Positions 62,474-64,000 of a stretch of 64,000 nucleotides of DNA are shown piece after piece. How positions within the stretch are numbered: position 1 is the first letter of the stretch; every line of letters begins with the position of its first letter. Source of the DNA: JACCZX01 sp963710675 (GTDB taxonomy: Bacteria; Pseudomonadota; Gammaproteobacteria; Burkholderiales; Burkholderiaceae_F); assembly GCA_963710675.1 (NCBI GenBank), contig CAVQBE010000025.1, positions 1-64,000 of the forward strand, written 5' to 3'. Position numbers and translations under genes: made by a program. A model generated the notes under the pieces. It ran no database searches. It was given only the letters and a program-made list of their open reading frames with translations, and was not told the DNA's origin.

Positions 62474-63648
62474 ATGAATTTTCTCAAAACAAAAGACGAG
62501 CAGAAGGACACAGCGTCGTCAGTCGGGAAACGCCGCAAATTTCTTTCCGGCGCAGCGGGCGCGGGTGCGGTAGCGCTCGGCTTTCCGATGATGGCAAAAG
62601 GACAAACCACGCCGATCGCGATGCGGTGGCAGAGCACGTGGCCGGCGAAGGACATCTTCCACGAATACGCCAACGATTTCGCCAAGAAGGTCAACGACAT
62701 GACCGGCGGCGAACTGAAGATCGAAGTGCTGCCTGCGGGTGCGGTGGTGCCGGCGTTCGGTTTGCTCGACGCGGTGACGAAGGGCACGCTCGACGGCGGC
62801 CACGGCGTGCTCGTCTATCACTACGGCAAGCAGAACGCGCTTGCGCTGTGGGGCTCGGGCCCGGCGTTTGGCATGGACGCCAACATGCTGCTGGCCTGGC
62901 ACAAATACGGCGGCGGCAAGGATCTGCTGACCAAGCTCTATAACTCGATCAATGCGGGCGTCGTTTCTTTCCCATACGGTCCGATGCCGACGCAGCCGCT
63001 CGGCTGGTTCAAGAAGCCGATCACGAACAATGCCGACTTCAAAGGGCTGAAGTTCCGCACGGTTGGCATCTCGATTGACGTTTTCACTGGCCTCGGTGCG
63101 GCGGTCAATGCATTGCCCGGCGGCGAAATCGTTCCGGCGATGGATCGTGGTCTGCTGGACGCCGCCGAATTCAACAATGCAACCTCGGATCGCATTCTCG
63201 GCTTTCCCGGACGTTTCGAAGGTTTGCATGCTGCAGAGCTTTCATCAGAACGCCGAGCAGTTCGAGATCATGTTCAACAAGCCGAAATACGATGCGCTGC
63301 CGGCCAGAGATGCGGGCGATCATCGAGAACGCGGTCGAGGCGGCGTCTGCCGATATGTCGTGGAAAGCGGTCGATCGCTACTCGAAGGACTACATCGAGA
63401 TGCAGACCAAACAGGGCGTGAAGTTCTACCGCACGCCCACGGCCATCTTGCAGCAGCAGCTCACTTCGTACGATCAGGCGGCTGCGAAGAAGTCCGCCGA
63501 GAACCCGCTGTTCAAAGAGATCGAAGCGTCGCAGCGTGCGTTCGCCGAGCGCGCGGTGCGCTGGGATCTCGATACCAACGTCAATCGGGGCATGGCGTAT
63601 CAGCATTACTTTGGACAAAAGTCCGGCGCGTCACCGAAAAAGACTTAA
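62474..63648 (+). CDS. dctP: TRAP transporter substrate-binding protein DctP, frameshifted
   Basis: This periplasmic receptor has a Tat-like signal (GKRRKFLSGAAGAGAVALG) and the mature DctP fold: RWQSTWPAKDIFHEYANDFA, LPAGAVVPAFGLLDAVTKG, and the signature FKGLKFRTVGISIDVFTGLG with NALPGGEIVPAMDRG. It most resembles the alpha-keto acid/lactate (TakP-like) branch. The last third is in other frames, with breaks at about 63225 and 63305; NKPKYDALPAEMRAIIENAV and YSKDYIEMQTKQGVKFYR continue to the stop at 63648. It is followed by a terminator and dctQ. Confidence 0.88.
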
Positions 63649-63668
63649 CCGATCGTCTGCAGTTGATG

Positions 63669-63700
63669 AAAAACCATCCGGCAGTGCCGGATGGTTTTTA
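63669..63700 (+). terminator. Intrinsic terminator or attenuator after dctP
   Basis: AACCATCCGGC pairs with GCCGGATGGTT across a 3-nt loop (11 bp), followed by TTT and a further T/A-rich stretch. It lies 20 bp after the dctP stop and before dctQ. In TRAP operons such a site lets the receptor be made in excess over the membrane subunits. Confidence 0.8.
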
Positions 63701-63754
63701 TAATCACTAACCAGTGAGCGGTCGAAACACGACGGCGACCGGCGGGAGAGGGCT

Positions 63755-64000
63755 TTGCAAAAGCTGTTGCTGGCGGTCGACCGTTTCAGTACCTGGATCG
63801 GACAGGCTTTTTCCTGGCTGATCGTTGCGTTGACACTGTTTGTGTCGTGGGAGGTGTTTTCCCGCTACGCGCTGGATAGCTCCTCACGCGTACGCGTTCG
63901 ACGTGATGACCATGTTCTACGGAACGATGTTCATGATGGCCGGCGCCTATACGCTGTCGAAGAACGGCCATGTGCGCGGCGACGTGCTGTACGGATTTTT
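63755..64000 (+). CDS. dctQ: TRAP transporter small permease DctQ, 5' portion, frameshifted
   Basis: The start is TTG at 63755 (GGGAGAGGG upstream). The sequence LLLAVDRFSTWIGQAFSWLI, VALTLFVSWEVFSRYAL is the first DctQ helix pair. A frame break near 63882 leads to YAFDVMTMFYGTMFMMAGAY, TLSKNGHVRGDVLYGF, the second half of the family pattern. It is truncated by the window end; the large permease DctM would follow. Confidence 0.82.
   Translation, partial: MQKLLLAVDRFSTWIGQAFSWLIVALTLFVSWEVFSRYALDSSSRVRVRRDDHVLRNDVHDGRRLYAVEERPCARRRAVRIF

Noticed and set aside
1..64000. tRNA, rRNA, CRISPR arrays, transposases and prophage genes
   Set aside because: I looked for TTCGA-type arm motifs, regular direct repeats, and DDE or integrase motifs and found none that hold up.

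Overview
The window looks like chromosomal DNA of a GC-rich betaproteobacterium, most probably Burkholderiales or a close relative. The main reasons are the gene order smg-dprA-LysM / def-fmt-rsmB-DUF4390-ntrY-ntrX-trkA (48.6-62.3 kb), a Bug/TctC-type solute receptor, a large NAD-dependent glutamate dehydrogenase and a TRAP transporter start. No rRNA, tRNA, CRISPR array, prophage or insertion sequence was recognised.

Region 1 (1-16 kb) is a set of accessory and housekeeping genes: a PhyH dioxygenase, a GFA protein, an esterase, a hemerythrin, a NUDIX hydrolase, an SGNH hydrolase and a VOC protein. They are followed by a trypsin-like protease / MoxR ATPase / DUF58 / VWA operon facing a second VWA paralogue, then DNA polymerase IV, an MFS permease, a HicA-like protein coupled to an O-methyltransferase, and DUF72. 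Region 2 (15-21 kb) holds secreted and membrane proteins (glycine-zipper lipoprotein, Gly/His-rich protein, MgtC, AI-2E permease), an ABC-F ATPase, an EamA permease and a rhodanese.

Region 3 (21.7-27.4 kb) is the most interesting. It has a HlyD-type adaptor, an ABC exporter with an intact C39 peptidase domain and, on the opposite strand, a 41-codon gene with its own ribosome binding site and terminator. That gene encodes a textbook double-glycine leader followed by only seven residues (AFGVLLM). Divergent from it is a cytoplasmic protein made of TPR repeats fused to an HD-GYP c-di-GMP phosphodiesterase domain. TPR domains are the peptide-binding module of RRNPP quorum-sensing receptors, so this may be an undescribed peptide-to-c-di-GMP signalling system. 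That link is inference; the genes themselves are plain in the sequence.

Region 4 (27.5-45.7 kb) holds an ECF sigma/anti-sigma pair with a lipoprotein, an exonuclease/GIY-YIG fusion, NAD-glutamate dehydrogenase, a ceramidase-like membrane protein, a CarF/PEDS1-type lipid desaturase with a divergent XRE regulator, an alpha/beta hydrolase lipoprotein, a SET-domain protein, a spermidine-synthase-like membrane protein, an HDOD protein and a Bug receptor. Region 5 (45.7-64 kb) holds topB and the conserved smg-to-trkA block, with a LytS/LytTR two-component pair sitting between def and fmt, then TRAP dctP and the start of dctQ.

Two window-wide patterns stand out. First, a hairpin-rich repeat of about 100 bp occurs four times (39.5, 44.6, 48.6, 54.4 kb), always 4-10 nt after a stop codon and always in the orientation of the gene it follows. 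Second, single-base frameshifts hit at least 18 genes, all in 0-15 kb and 56.9-64 kb, while 15-56.8 kb is essentially free of them. This looks like locally poor consensus sequence rather than gene decay.
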